A stretch of DNA of 38,192 nt from Clostridiales bacterium. Its GTDB lineage: Bacteria > Bacillota > Clostridia > Christensenellales > Aristaeellaceae. The stretch is from positions 1-38,192 of the forward strand of contig SVGP01000025.1 of NCBI GenBank assembly GCA_015056255.1, read 5' to 3'. The position numbers and the translations under genes are program-made. Shown piece after piece: positions 15,740 to 24,505 of the stretch (its first letter is position 1; each line of letters begins with the position of its first letter). The notes under the pieces were generated by a model, which was not told the DNA's origin, made no database searches, and was given only the letters and a program-made list of their open reading frames with translations.

Positions 15740-17113
15740 ATGTACGAAAGAATCGGTAAACGATTGCTGATTCGGCTCATGAAGCTTGTAAATATGCTGG
15801 GAAGCGCGTATCTGTTCTGGAACGCGTGGCATTATTACTATTCGCCGCGTTTCAGAATCGGCCAGATCGGCTATGGCGAAATCCTGGTTATTCTGGTGTA
15901 TTGCCTGATCCAGCTTCTTTTGAACAGAACCTATAATGCTTATGATATTGGAAGCTCAAAGACATGGCCGCTGTTTTATTCTTTATGTCTTGCAGACGGC
16001 GTGGGACTTGTGATTTATATTCTCATTATGTGGATCGGCTGGTGGGACATCCCGAACCCCTTCCCATTGATGGCCGTATTCGCAGCGCAGATTGTTTGGA
16101 ACGCCGTGTGGAGCATCGCGGTCAACAAGCTCTATCTGCGCATTCACAAGCCCAAAAGAACAGCGATTATTTATAGAAGGTATCAGGAGCTGACAAAATT
16201 TCAGGAGATCAATAATTATAAGACGAAATTTCAGGTTGTAAGATATATCAAAAATCCGGAAAACCTGAAGGAGATCAAACAGGAGCTGAAGGGAATTCAG
16301 GCGGTATTCGTCATCGGCATAGATGCTACGCTTCGAAACGAACTGACTGAATATCTGCTCGATACGGGCATTGTCGGCTATTTTGTTCCTCATGTGGGCG
16401 ACGTTATACTGGCGGGCGCGAGGAACATGCATCTTTTCAGCATTCCAACGATGTGCGTAAGCAGAGCGGAGCTTTCGCCGGAATACCTGTTGATGAAACG
16501 CGCGATGGATATTATCGTATCGGTGTGCGCGCTTTTTGTGCTGAGCCCGGTGATGGCGATTACTGCTATTGCCGTTAAATGCTGCGACGGAGGTCCGGTA
16601 TTTTATAAGCAGGCACGGCTGACCAAGGACAGAAAGGTGTTCCAGATTTTGAAATTCAGAAGTATGTATGTGGACGCGGAAAAAGATGGCGTTGCCCGCC
16701 TTGCTTCCAGGGATGATGATCGCGTAACGCCTGTTGGACGCGTAATCCGCGCATGCAGAATCGACGAGCTTCCGCAGCTTTTCAATATCCTTGCAGGCAG
16801 CATGACGCTGGTGGGACCGCGTCCGGAAAGGCCGGAGATTGCGGAAGAATACGAAAAGGAAATGCCCTCCTTTGCACTAAGACTTCAGGTGAAGGCGGGC
16901 CTTACGGGGTATGCGCAGATTTACGGCAGATACAACACGCAGCCCTACGACAAATTGAAGATGGATTTACTGTACATCAATTCCATGTCCGTGGTTCAGG
17001 ATATCCACCTGATGTTCAAAACGGTAAAAATCCTTTTCCTCAGAGACAGCACTCAGGGCGTAAGCCAGGGGCAGACGACTGCCGTCAGAGATTCGTGGAG
17101 AATGGATTCATAA
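15740..17113 (+). CDS. Polyprenyl-phosphate sugar-1-phosphate transferase
   Basis: Starts a surface polysaccharide by moving a sugar phosphate onto undecaprenyl phosphate in the membrane. Residues 1-140 hold four membrane helices, the middle is a Rossmann-like domain, and the C-terminal 200 residues are the bacterial sugar transferase (PF02397) catalytic domain. Visible motifs are K-R-A-M-D-I, P-V-F-Y-K-Q-A-R-L, K-F-R-S-M, D-E-L-P-Q-L-F-N, L-V-G-P-R-P-E and K-A-G-L-T-G-Y-A-Q. The 457 residues are usual for the WbaP/WcaJ type. The next gene (GT2) starts 24 bases later, so they form an operon. The sugar cannot be told from sequence. Confidence 0.93.
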   Translation: MYERIGKRLLIRLMKLVNMLGSAYLFWNAWHYYYSPRFRIGQIGYGEILVILVYCLIQLLLNRTYNAYDIGSSKTWPLFYSLCLADGVGLVIYILIMWIGWWDIPNPFPLMAVFAAQIVWNAVWSIAVNKLYLRIHKPKRTAIIYRRYQELTKFQEINNYKTKFQVVRYIKNPENLKEIKQELKGIQAVFVIGIDATLRNELTEYLLDTGIVGYFVPHVGDVILAGARNMHLFSIPTMCVSRAELSPEYLLMKRAMDIIVSVCALFVLSPVMAITAIAVKCCDGGPVFYKQARLTKDRKVFQILKFRSMYVDAEKDGVARLASRDDDRVTPVGRVIRACRIDELPQLFNILAGSMTLVGPRPERPEIAEEYEKEMPSFALRLQVKAGLTGYAQIYGRYNTQPYDKLKMDLLYINSMSVVQDIHLMFKTVKILFLRDSTQGVSQGQTTAVRDSWRMDS

Positions 17114-17137
17114 CCCATGATGAAGGAGGTGCGGAAT

Positions 17138-17956
17138 ATGGAGGCTTATTCTGTTCTGATGTCCGTCTATAGTAAGGAAAAGCCGGAATATTTTCGCGTT
17201 GCCATTCAAAGCATGATCGGCCAGACGGCGCAGGCGGATGAGTTTGTGATCGTTTGCGACGGCCCTTTGACGGAGGAACTGGATGAAGTTCTTTCGTGGG
17301 CGGAGGAGAAGCAGAAAGAAAAAATCAAAATTGTTCGGCTTCCTCAAAACGGCGGCCTTGGAAAAGCGCTCAACATGGGACTTATGGCATGCAAAAACGA
17401 GCTTGTTGCGCGCATGGATACGGACGATATTTCGCTTTCGGATCGGTGCGAAAAGCAGCTGAAAGCGTTTTCGGATCATCCGGAGGTATCCGTGATCAGT
17501 GGTGTTGCCGAGGAGTTTTATGAGGATGCAAACGAAATTACGGCCCGGCGCGTTCTGCCTTTAGATCATGAGGCGATTTACGAATTTGCAAAGAAACGAA
17601 ATCCATTCAATCATCCGTGCGTGATGTTCAAAAAAAGCGCCGTTCAAAAAGCCGGCGGATATCAGGAAATGTATCGGTTGGAGGATTATTTTCTCTGGGT
17701 TCGCATGCTATTAAACGGCGAAAAAGGTTTGAATCTGAATGATACCCTTCTTAAAATGCGAACGGGCGCCGGCATGTATAAAAGAAGAGGCGGCTTAAAA
17801 TACATTTCGGCGCAGATCGAACTGTTTTCCTATATGATGGAAAATGGAATGATCACGAGAATGCGGTTTTTGAAAAACGTGATTCTTCGAACGTTTTCGG
17901 GGCTTCTGCCCGGAAGTATCAGGCTTTTGCTTTTTAGAAAGCTTCTTCGCAAATAA
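17138..17956 (+). CDS. Family 2 glycosyltransferase
   Basis: An inverting GT-A glycosyltransferase, likely adding the next sugar to the lipid-linked precursor. Motifs: V-L-M-S-V-Y, V-C-D-G, N-G-G-L-G-K-A-L-N, M-D-T-D-D (the DXD metal site) and L-E-D-Y-F-L-W. The ATG at 17138 is preferred because AAGGAGGTG (17123-17131) lies just before it; the earlier ATGs at 17117 and 17120 have no SD. This gives 272 residues. Donor and acceptor are unknown. Confidence 0.92.
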   Translation: MEAYSVLMSVYSKEKPEYFRVAIQSMIGQTAQADEFVIVCDGPLTEELDEVLSWAEEKQKEKIKIVRLPQNGGLGKALNMGLMACKNELVARMDTDDISLSDRCEKQLKAFSDHPEVSVISGVAEEFYEDANEITARRVLPLDHEAIYEFAKKRNPFNHPCVMFKKSAVQKAGGYQEMYRLEDYFLWVRMLLNGEKGLNLNDTLLKMRTGAGMYKRRGGLKYISAQIELFSYMMENGMITRMRFLKNVILRTFSGLLPGSIRLLLFRKLLRK

Positions 17957-17959
17957 AAA

Positions 17960-17986
17960 AGTCCTGCCAGAATGAATGGCAGGGCT
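17960..17986. terminator. Bidirectional hairpin terminator
   Basis: A 10-bp stem with one G-T pair (17960-17969 with 17977-17986) flanked by A-run and T-run. It ends the GT2 operon and the minus-strand nucleotidyltransferase gene, which stops at 17994. Confidence 0.9.
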
Positions 17987-17993
17987 TTTTAAT

Positions 17994-18731
17994 TTATTTC
18001 CATGTCTTCTGTATTTCGTTATACATTCTGACCGTTCCGATATCCACGCATTCGCCGCCGTAGAGAAAGGCGCGAATCTCCTTTTTCTTATACAGCCATT
18101 CGGGAAAATGGCCGGGGGAATCTGGATTATTGCCTTCGTCTATGTATGTTTTGAAAAGCGGCAGGGTTTCGCGGGCGTAGATATATTCAGCGTAGGCGGC
18201 GATATCGGATTTGGGATGCGAGGGCTTTTCTTCAAGGCAGATAACGCGATTTGTCTCATCCAGCTCTAAAATTGCGTATCGCTTTCTTTCCTCGGGATCG
18301 TCGAGCTTTCCGGCGAGGAGAAGATCGCAGCCATGCTGCCTGAAATCGGCAAAGTAATCCGTCAGCGGCTCGGACAACAGATTATCGGAGGCAGCCACAA
18401 ACAGATCGTCGTCGATGTGCGCTTTTTCAAGCACATACATGATGTCGCCGATCGCGCCCAGGCGATTGTCATTGGAGGTGGTTCCGTCGTTCCAGACGAT
18501 GATTTTTTGTAAATATTTGCTCTGAATGTGTTCGGCCCAATCGGAAAGCTGCTGATAAAACTTTGCATTTGAGACGATGTGAATCTCGTCAATTTCCTTT
18601 TCTGATGCGAATGCATCGAATAGACGCTCCAGAATTGACTTTCCGCAAACAGTCAAAAGCGCTTTGGGCATATGTTCGGTTAAAGGATACAAGCGGGTCG
18701 CATATCCTGCGGCAAGTATAATCGCTTTCAT
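17994..18731 (-). CDS. Sugar-phosphate/choline-phosphate-type nucleotidyltransferase
   Basis: Makes an activated nucleotide donor from a phosphorylated sugar or alcohol. The N-terminal A-I-I-L-A-A-G-Y-A-T-R-L-Y-P-L-T is the nucleotide-binding loop, followed by P-K-A-L-L and a Rossmann-like fold; 245 residues suits the short class, without the C-terminal beta-helix. The ATG at 18731 is chosen because AAGGAGGG lies 8 bases before it; an upstream TTG is rejected. The substrate could be CTP/choline or UTP/hexose. It faces the sugar transferase genes, so surface glycan work is likely. Confidence 0.87.
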   Translation of the reverse strand: MKAIILAAGYATRLYPLTEHMPKALLTVCGKSILERLFDAFASEKEIDEIHIVSNAKFYQQLSDWAEHIQSKYLQKIIVWNDGTTSNDNRLGAIGDIMYVLEKAHIDDDLFVAASDNLLSEPLTDYFADFRQHGCDLLLAGKLDDPEERKRYAILELDETNRVICLEEKPSHPKSDIAAYAEYIYARETLPLFKTYIDEGNNPDSPGHFPEWLYKKKEIRAFLYGGECVDIGTVRMYNEIQKTWK

Positions 18732-18758
18732 AAACAAACCCTCCTTATTCCTCTATCC

Positions 18759-18787
18759 ATTATATCAGCTTGAGCCTGCTTTGTCCA
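18759..18787 (-). promoter_or_regulatory. Promoter for the nucleotidyltransferase
   Basis: On the minus strand TGGACA (18782-18787), a 17-base spacer and TATAAT (18759-18764). Confidence 0.7.
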
Positions 18788-18819
18788 TATTATGGATCGT
18801 TTATGAAGGAAAGAAGATT

Positions 18820-20349
18820 CTATGCTTTCTTTCTGCGCTTGGGCGGCGGAGAGGAGTAACCCTTGACGCGCGTGGCCTCCTTCATTTCAAGGCCGGTCAT
18901 GTAATCGAGCTGTCGGGGTTCGAATTCCTCATGCTCTCTCTGGCGCGTCATGCAGGTGTAGTCCCATGTGGCGTCAAGCGCGTCCTCGCGCCACGGCCTT
19001 CTTTCCCACCAGTAGCCGCGGAAGGGATCACGCGTTTCGTTCATCCAGTTAAGAATTTCGTCGTGCAATTGGTCGCGGATGAATTCATAGTCGGGGTTGC
19101 TTATAAGGTTTTTCATCTCCGCGGGATCGTTCTCAAGGTCGTACAGTTCGTCCTCCGAAAGGAGATTGATGCACAGTTTGTATCTTCCTGTGATCGCACC
19201 GCGCATGGGCTGAAAGCCGCCGAAGCCGTCGTGATCGACCTCATACCGTCCGAATTCCACAAACACGGTTTCAGGCTCGTAGTCGGGGGCGAATATGCGT
19301 TTCAGGCTCCTGCCCTCCATCCATTTGCCTTCAGGCAGACCGAAAAAGTCCAGAAGCGTTGGCGTGATGTCGATGTGGCTGACGGGACAATCAAAAACCT
19401 CGCCGGCTTCTGTGTACCCGGGCCATCTCAACATAAAGGGAATGCGCGTGATTTCGTCATACAGGCACGGGCCTTTAGCGAACAGGCGATGGGAGGAAAT
19501 GGCGTCTCCGTGATCGGAGGTGTAAAGGACAAAAGCGTTCCTTGCACATTCGTCGATTTTTTTGATTACGCGGCCAATTTCGCTGTCGATAAATGAATTA
19601 CAGCCGAAAAAGTGCCTGAGCCCATCGCCTCCCAGCGTTTCCGGTGCGGGGGCATGAAGACGATCCTGCGCCCATGCTTTCTGATGGGAAGGTTTGTTTT
19701 CAAGCGTATCGTCCACGTTTTCGCTTCGTGGAAATTCAAAATCTCTGAATAGCTCGGGATAGGGTTTGGGGCACAGAGCCGGATCGTGCGGTTCGTCATA
19801 GGAAACGACGAGGAGGAAATCCTCGTTTTTGTATTTTTCGAGAAAATCGAGCGCCTTGTCGGTCACGCGCGCGCCAAAGGTGAATTCGCGTTTTACGCCT
19901 TCTTCGGTGTCTACGTTGTTTGCGTTTCGGCTGAACACGCGTTCCTCCTCCGTGAGCTCGGAAAGGTACGTTTTCATGTCGTACCAGTAGTTTGGATCCC
20001 ACCCGTCCGGGCAGCGGCCGAGGCCGAAATAATCGCCGCCATCCAGATGCCATTTTCCGATAAACGCGCAGTGGACGCCCATGGGAGATAAGCGCTGGGC
20101 GACGGTTTTCACATTGTCGTAAAGGGCGACGCTGTTGGTCCAGCTGCCGTTGGAATGTGGATAAAGGCCGGTGAAGATTGCAGAGCGCGCCGGGCCGCAG
20201 ACAGGCTGCGTGGTATAGGCCGTTTCAAATCGAAGCGCGGTTTCACTGAATGCGTCCAGACAGGGCGTGTGCATCTGGGGGTATTTATAGCAGCCGACCA
20301 TGTCGTACCGCTGGGAATCGGTCATGATCACAATGGCTTGATTGGGCAT
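18820..20349 (-). CDS. Cysteine-type sulfatase
   Basis: Hydrolyses sulfate esters, or sulfamates, of sugars such as host glycans. It is a formylglycine-dependent sulfatase: Cys51-Gly-Pro-Ala-Arg55 is the C-x-P-x-R modification site, so an anaerobic sulfatase-maturating enzyme must be encoded elsewhere. Other landmarks are M-T-D-S-Q-R at the N-terminus, G-K-W-H-L, Y-D-E-P-H-D and T-S-D-H-G-D. No signal peptide is seen, so it is probably cytoplasmic. The 509 residues fit the N-sulfoglucosamine sulfohydrolase/arylsulfatase group. AGGAGG (20357-20362) lies 7 bases before the ATG. Exact substrate is unknown. Confidence 0.93.
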   Translation of the reverse strand: MPNQAIVIMTDSQRYDMVGCYKYPQMHTPCLDAFSETALRFETAYTTQPVCGPARSAIFTGLYPHSNGSWTNSVALYDNVKTVAQRLSPMGVHCAFIGKWHLDGGDYFGLGRCPDGWDPNYWYDMKTYLSELTEEERVFSRNANNVDTEEGVKREFTFGARVTDKALDFLEKYKNEDFLLVVSYDEPHDPALCPKPYPELFRDFEFPRSENVDDTLENKPSHQKAWAQDRLHAPAPETLGGDGLRHFFGCNSFIDSEIGRVIKKIDECARNAFVLYTSDHGDAISSHRLFAKGPCLYDEITRIPFMLRWPGYTEAGEVFDCPVSHIDITPTLLDFFGLPEGKWMEGRSLKRIFAPDYEPETVFVEFGRYEVDHDGFGGFQPMRGAITGRYKLCINLLSEDELYDLENDPAEMKNLISNPDYEFIRDQLHDEILNWMNETRDPFRGYWWERRPWREDALDATWDYTCMTRQREHEEFEPRQLDYMTGLEMKEATRVKGYSSPPPKRRKKA

Positions 20350-20381
20350 GATGTCGCCTCCTGATCTGTTTGGATATACTG

Positions 20382-20411
20382 ATTATATCAAATAAGGAAG
20401 CAAATTCGCAA
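20382..20411 (-). promoter_or_regulatory. Promoter for the sulfatase
   Basis: On the minus strand TTGCGA (20406-20411), an 18-base spacer and TATAAT (20382-20387). Confidence 0.7.
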
Positions 20412-20479
20412 GCGAGATTTATCACTTTGAGAAAATATATGAGTTTGACAGGAAAAAGTGAAAAATTCGAGATTACCTA

Positions 20480-20508
20480 TTGACAAAATATGCATTTACC
20501 CTTATAAT
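20480..20508 (+). promoter_or_regulatory. Consensus promoter for tRNA-Val
   Basis: TTGACA (20480-20485), a 17-base spacer and TATAAT (20503-20508): a perfect match to the vegetative consensus, as expected for a stable RNA. Confidence 0.95.
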
Positions 20509-20521
20509 GTATCTTGCGCTT

Positions 20522-20595
20522 GGGGTTATAGCTCAGTTGGTCAGAGCGTTACGTTGACATCGTAAAGGTCGATGGTTCGAGCCCATTTAACCCCA
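20522..20595 (+). tRNA. tRNA-Val (anticodon GAC)
   Basis: A full cloverleaf folds by hand: acceptor GGGGTTA/TAACCCC, D stem GCTC/GAGC, anticodon stem TTACG/CGTAA with loop TTGACAT (anticodon GAC), and T stem GATGG/CCATT with one G-T pair. The CCA tail is not encoded, so it must be added by the CCA enzyme. Confidence 0.95.
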
Positions 20596-20602
20596 TCCTG
20601 TG

Positions 20603-20638
20603 AAACCCGTATTTCCGCGATGGAGATATGGGTTTTTT
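20603..20638 (+). terminator. Terminator after tRNA-Val
   Basis: Stem AAACCCGTAT (20603-20612) with ATATGGGTTT (20626-20635), one G-T pair, running into six T (20633-20638). It ends the tRNA before the potassium transporter. Confidence 0.88.
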
Positions 20639-20683
20639 GTATATAAGAAAATTTTGAGCCATCTATATTCGTATGAGGGAGCT

Positions 20684-22039
20684 ATGAACGGTAAAAGAAG
20701 AAAAACAAGGTTGCGGCTCAGCTCGTTTCAACTCATTATTTCAGGATTTTTGTTTGTCATCCTGTTGGGCGCTGTATTGCTCGCGCTGCCGATATCAAAG
20801 CAGGGCGGCGGGCGCACGGGCTTTATGGACGCGCTGTTCACGTCGGTATCAGCCGTATGCGTGACGGGATTGGTGGTTCAAGACACTGCAACCTACTGGT
20901 CCGGCTTTGGAGAGACTGTGATACTCACGCTCATTCAGATTGGCGGCTTGGGCGTTGTCACGGTGGCTGCGTCCTTTTCCATGCTTTCTGGGCGGAAAAT
21001 CGGTCTTGCGCAAAGAAGCCTCATGCAGGACGCCATTTCTGCGCATCAGATCGGCGGCATCGTCAGGCTCACGGGCTTTGTATTAAGAACCGTCTTTCTC
21101 ATCGAAGGCATAGGCGCGGCGCTGCTTGCAGTTCCGTTTATGAAGGAATTTGGCTTTGCAAAAGGATTGTGGTATGCTGTTTTTCATTCCATTTCGGCGT
21201 TTTGTAATGCCGGGTTTGATCTGATGGGTGAAAGCGGGCATTATTCCTCGCTTACCGCATGGTTCAGCAATCCGCTTGTGAATGTCACTGTGATGGCGCT
21301 GATCATCATCGGAGGCCTTGGTTTTCTTACGTGGGACGACGTGAAGGAAAAACGCTGGCGCGTGAAGCGGTATCGGCTCCAAAGCAAAATCATACTAGCC
21401 GTAAGTTTAATCCTGGTTGTCTTTCCTGCGCTTATATATTTTCTGATTGAATTCACTGCCGAGCGCTGGCCGGAGATGAGCGCAGGAGAAAGATGGATGG
21501 CAGCGCTTTTTCAGGCGGTTACACCGCGAACCGCGGGCTTTAACAGCGTGGATCTGACCCGCCTTTCAGAGGGCGGACTGTATCTGATGATTGCGCTTAT
21601 GCTGGTCGGTGGTTCACCCGGTTCTACGGCGGGTGGCATTAAGACCACGACGGTTGCGGTTTTGGTATTTCTTTCGATATCGGTCTTCAAGCGTGAAGAG
21701 AGCGCGCGATGTTTCGGAAGGCGAATCGATTCCGATGTGACCTCAAGCGCGGCGTGCATTTTTTTATTGTATCTGTCCTTGGTGTTTGTTGCCTCTGTTT
21801 CAATCAGCTGGATAGAAGGCCTTCCGATGCTTGCATGCCTGTTTGAATCGGCCTCTGCCATTGCGACGGTCGGACTCTCGCTTGGGCTTACGCCGAACTT
21901 GTCGGTTGCTTCGAGGATCATTCTGATGGCGCTGATGTTCTTTGGGCGCGTGGGAGGACTTACGCTGATTTATGCGGCCAGCTTTGAAAGAAACACGTAT
22001 TCCGCTGCGTTGCCAAAGGAGAAAATAGCCGTGGGCTGA
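20684..22039 (+). CDS. ktrB: KtrB/TrkH-type potassium channel subunit
   Basis: The membrane part of a K+ uptake system. The four pore loops are visible, with filter residues T-G-L (61), N-A-G-F (175), T-A-G-F (283) and T-V-G-L (395), and G-S-P-G-S-T-A-G-G-I-K follows the third. The ATG at 20684 (451 residues) is preferred: the frame extends back to a GTG at 20600, but that stretch overlaps the tRNA terminator and has no SD, while GAGGGAG precedes 20684. The SD of the next gene overlaps this stop, so the two are translationally close. Confidence 0.94.
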   Translation: MNGKRRKTRLRLSSFQLIISGFLFVILLGAVLLALPISKQGGGRTGFMDALFTSVSAVCVTGLVVQDTATYWSGFGETVILTLIQIGGLGVVTVAASFSMLSGRKIGLAQRSLMQDAISAHQIGGIVRLTGFVLRTVFLIEGIGAALLAVPFMKEFGFAKGLWYAVFHSISAFCNAGFDLMGESGHYSSLTAWFSNPLVNVTVMALIIIGGLGFLTWDDVKEKRWRVKRYRLQSKIILAVSLILVVFPALIYFLIEFTAERWPEMSAGERWMAALFQAVTPRTAGFNSVDLTRLSEGGLYLMIALMLVGGSPGSTAGGIKTTTVAVLVFLSISVFKREESARCFGRRIDSDVTSSAACIFLLYLSLVFVASVSISWIEGLPMLACLFESASAIATVGLSLGLTPNLSVASRIILMALMFFGRVGGLTLIYAASFERNTYSAALPKEKIAVG

Positions 22040-22052
22040 AGGAGGTTTGTAC

Positions 22053-22703
22053 ATGAAATCGGTATTGCTGATCGGTCTTGGAAGATTCGGGCGCGAGGTT
22101 GCGCTGAACCTGAGCGAGCATCGCCACGAGATTATGGCGGTTGACGAGGTGGAGGAGCGCGTGAACGCGGTTTTGCCTTTTGTGGACAACGCGCTGATCG
22201 GAGATACGAAAAACGAGGAATTTCTTTTGAGTCTGGGCGTTGACAATTACGACCTTTGTATCGTGGCCATTGGCGAGGACTTTCAAAGTTCACTGGAAAC
22301 GACGGCGCTTTTGAAGGAGCTGGGCGCAAATTACGTTGTCGCCCGTGCTTCAAGCGACGTACATGCCAAGTTTCTTTTGAAAAACGGTGCAGACGAGGTT
22401 GTGTTTCCGGAAAAGCAGCTGGGCAAATGGACAGCGATCCGCTTTGGATCGAAGCATGTGCGGGATTATATCGAAATGGACGATGAAAACGCGATTTTCG
22501 AGGTGTTTGTGCCGGAAAAATGGGTTGGCAAAAGCATTGGAAACATTGACATCCGAAAGAAATACAATATAAACATCCTTGGCATCAAAAAGCGTCAGAA
22601 GCTGAATGTTTCCATCAATGCGGACACCGTTTTTGAAAAGGACGATACGCTGCTCGTACTTGGAGAATACAAAAACGTTGAAAGATGCTTCCATATCGAT
22701 TAG
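22053..22703 (+). CDS. ktrA: KtrA/TrkA-type regulatory subunit
   Basis: A cytoplasmic ring protein that gates the K+ channel on binding nucleotide. Residues 1-130 are the RCK N domain, with G-L-G-R-F-G-R and an acidic residue after the second strand (V-D-E); residues 135-216 are the RCK C domain. AAGGAGG (22039-22045) begins at the last base of the ktrB stop; ATG 22053 gives 216 residues and an upstream TTG is rejected. One operon with ktrB. Confidence 0.94.
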   Translation: MKSVLLIGLGRFGREVALNLSEHRHEIMAVDEVEERVNAVLPFVDNALIGDTKNEEFLLSLGVDNYDLCIVAIGEDFQSSLETTALLKELGANYVVARASSDVHAKFLLKNGADEVVFPEKQLGKWTAIRFGSKHVRDYIEMDDENAIFEVFVPEKWVGKSIGNIDIRKKYNINILGIKKRQKLNVSINADTVFEKDDTLLVLGEYKNVERCFHID

Positions 22704-22772
22704 AAAGCAGACGAGGTTTTTGCGAGGTTGTTCCGCTAACAAAAAGCCGCTAAAATCCATCAAAACAGGGAA

Positions 22773-22824
22773 AACCCGTCTCCTACGGGAAGAAGTGTAC
22801 TTCTTTCGCTGTAGGAGACGGGTT
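22773..22824 (+). terminator. Hairpin terminator after ktrA
   Basis: A 14-bp perfect outer stem, AACCCGTCTCCTAC (22773-22786) with its complement (22811-22824). The 24-base loop contains a smaller hairpin (AGAAGT/ACTTCT). ATTTTG follows. Confidence 0.8.
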
Positions 22825-22947
22825 ATTTTGTAATGAGAACTTTGTTAAGCTCGTAATGATTGGATTAAATACGGGTTTTAGAATAATTATATTAGACTAT
22901 CTTAAGTGAGTATTCTGTTGACGGATTGTTGTATCTTTCCGATACGG

Positions 22948-22976
22948 TTGAAATGCAGGGAAAAATATGATAAAAT
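22948..22976 (+). promoter_or_regulatory. Promoter for gtrA
   Basis: TTGAAA (22948-22953), a 17-base spacer and TAAAAT (22971-22976). Transcription would start near 22983, which argues against the ATG at 22985 as the start codon. Confidence 0.7.
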
Positions 22977-23005
22977 AGCCATGTATGAAGATTTGGAGAC
23001 AAAAT

Positions 23006-23482
23006 ATGAAAAAGGAATTACCAATTGTTGCACGGAAACTTAGAAAATGGATCGAAAAGATTGAAAAGCATGAGAAGTGGGGCTGGACCATACAGTTTGC
23101 CAAGTTCTCGATCGTGGGCGTGATCAATACGCTTATCGATCTTGCCGTATATTATTTCTGCCTGTATGTGCTTTCGTTTCATTATCAGGTATCCACGCTT
23201 TTCGGATTTCTCATAAGCGTTACCAACGCCTATCTTTTAAACGGCTTCTTTGTGTTCTCGGACGGACGGAAAAAAGCGCTTTCGGAGAATCTCAAAACGT
23301 ACTTTAAAACCGTTGCGGGTTATGCAGGCACGTATCTTATCAGCGTATTTCTCATGTGGCTTTGGGTGGATGTGCTTCATATCCCAGAGGCGATTGCGCC
23401 GCTTTTAAGGCTTGTGATTACCGTGCCGCTTAACTACATTATCAATAAGTTCTGGACGTTCAAACGGAAAGAAAATGCATGA
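23006..23482 (+). CDS. GtrA-family membrane protein
   Basis: A small four-helix membrane protein (158 residues) of the GtrA/DPMS family, thought to move lipid-linked sugars across the membrane in glycan synthesis. The F-x-x-V-G-V-x-N-T start of helix 1 (F-S-I-V-G-V-I-N-T), the N-A-Y-L-L-N turn and the closing N-Y-I-I-N-K-F-W-T-F motif are all present. The ATG at 23006 with GGAG 7-8 bases upstream is preferred over 22985, which would be almost leaderless. The N-terminus is basic. Its sugar partner is not adjacent. Confidence 0.9.
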   Translation: MKKELPIVARKLRKWIEKIEKHEKWGWTIQFAKFSIVGVINTLIDLAVYYFCLYVLSFHYQVSTLFGFLISVTNAYLLNGFFVFSDGRKKALSENLKTYFKTVAGYAGTYLISVFLMWLWVDVLHIPEAIAPLLRLVITVPLNYIINKFWTFKRKENA

Positions 23483-23544
23483 GGGGAACTTTTAACGCGT
23501 TCCATACGCCCAAAGAAAGTCAATATCGGTAAGGAGAAACAGTT

Positions 23545-24498
23545 ATGCAACCAGCACAGAAGCTGAATCAGCTTTTAAAGGAAAATATCAGCCGCGTCAT
23601 CGTTGGAAAACAGGACGTGATCGAGCTTATTTTGAATGCCATTCTTTGCGGTGGACATGTTTTGATTGAGGACGTTCCGGGCGTCGGCAAAACCACGCTT
23701 GCGTCCGCATTTGCAAAGTCACTCGCGCTTTCCTTTAAGCGTATTCAGTTTACTCCGGACGTTACGCCCAGCGACGTTACCGGCTACAACTTTATCGACT
23801 TTAAAACCGACAAGATGGAATACCGCGAGGGCGCGGTGTTTGCGCAGATGGTGCTCGCGGACGAAATCAACAGAACTTCGCCCAAGACTCAGTCTTCCCT
23901 GCTTGAAGTAATGGAGGAAGGACAGGTGACGCTGGACGGCGAAACGCATAAGCTGCCCGCGCCCTTTATCGTGCTTGCCACCCAGAACCCCGTTGACTTT
24001 GTGGGAACATATCCGCTTCCCGAAGCCCAGCTGGACCGCTTTTTCATGCGCGTTTCCATCGGCTATCCGACCGAGAGCGAGGAAACCGAGGTTCTCAATA
24101 TGTACATGACCGGCGAAAAGCCGCTGAACACGCTGGAGCCTGTCTGCACGCGCGAGGATATTCTGCGCCTTCAGAAAATGGTGGGCGAGGTTCGCGTTTC
24201 CAAGGAAATGCGCGCTTACATTACGCAGATTGCGCAGGCCTCCAGAAACTACCGCGCGTTCTCACGCGGCATTTCCACCCGAGGCGCGATTTCGCTTATG
24301 CATTCCGCGCAGGCAGCGGCGATGCTTCAGGGACGTGATTACGTAACGCCCGAAGACATTAAGAAAATGGCGGGGCCCGTGCTTGCCCATCGCGTTGTGT
24401 TGAGCCCGGAAGCAAGGCTCGGCATGAAGGGCGCAACGGCGGATAAGGTGCTTGCGCGCCTTATTTCCGGCATTCAGGTACCCGTAAGGCTCAGGTGA
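23545..24498 (+). CDS. MoxR-family AAA+ ATPase
   Basis: A cytoplasmic chaperone-like ATPase that works with VWA or DUF58 proteins. Walker A is P-G-V-G-K-T (45-50), Walker B L-A-D-E (Asp106-Glu107), and L-A-T-Q-N-P holds the sensor-1 Asn. 317 residues is the usual size. AAGGAGAA precedes the ATG. First gene of a typical MoxR-DUF58-transglutaminase operon; the next start is 7 bases after its stop. Confidence 0.95.
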   Translation: MQPAQKLNQLLKENISRVIVGKQDVIELILNAILCGGHVLIEDVPGVGKTTLASAFAKSLALSFKRIQFTPDVTPSDVTGYNFIDFKTDKMEYREGAVFAQMVLADEINRTSPKTQSSLLEVMEEGQVTLDGETHKLPAPFIVLATQNPVDFVGTYPLPEAQLDRFFMRVSIGYPTESEETEVLNMYMTGEKPLNTLEPVCTREDILRLQKMVGEVRVSKEMRAYITQIAQASRNYRAFSRGISTRGAISLMHSAQAAAMLQGRDYVTPEDIKKMAGPVLAHRVVLSPEARLGMKGATADKVLARLISGIQVPVRLR

Positions 24499-24505
24499 CA
24501 AAACT

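Larger units (their letters stand above)
22704..23005. other. Intergenic region of about 300 bp
   Basis: Between ktrA and gtrA there is no gene that can be supported. It holds the terminator hairpin at 22773-22824 and the promoter at 22948-22976; the rest is AT-rich without clear structure. Confidence 0.6.

Noticed and set aside
20522..20700. tRNA-Val as an attachment site for a mobile element
   Set aside because: No integrase and no direct repeat of the tRNA end was seen; ordinary genes follow.
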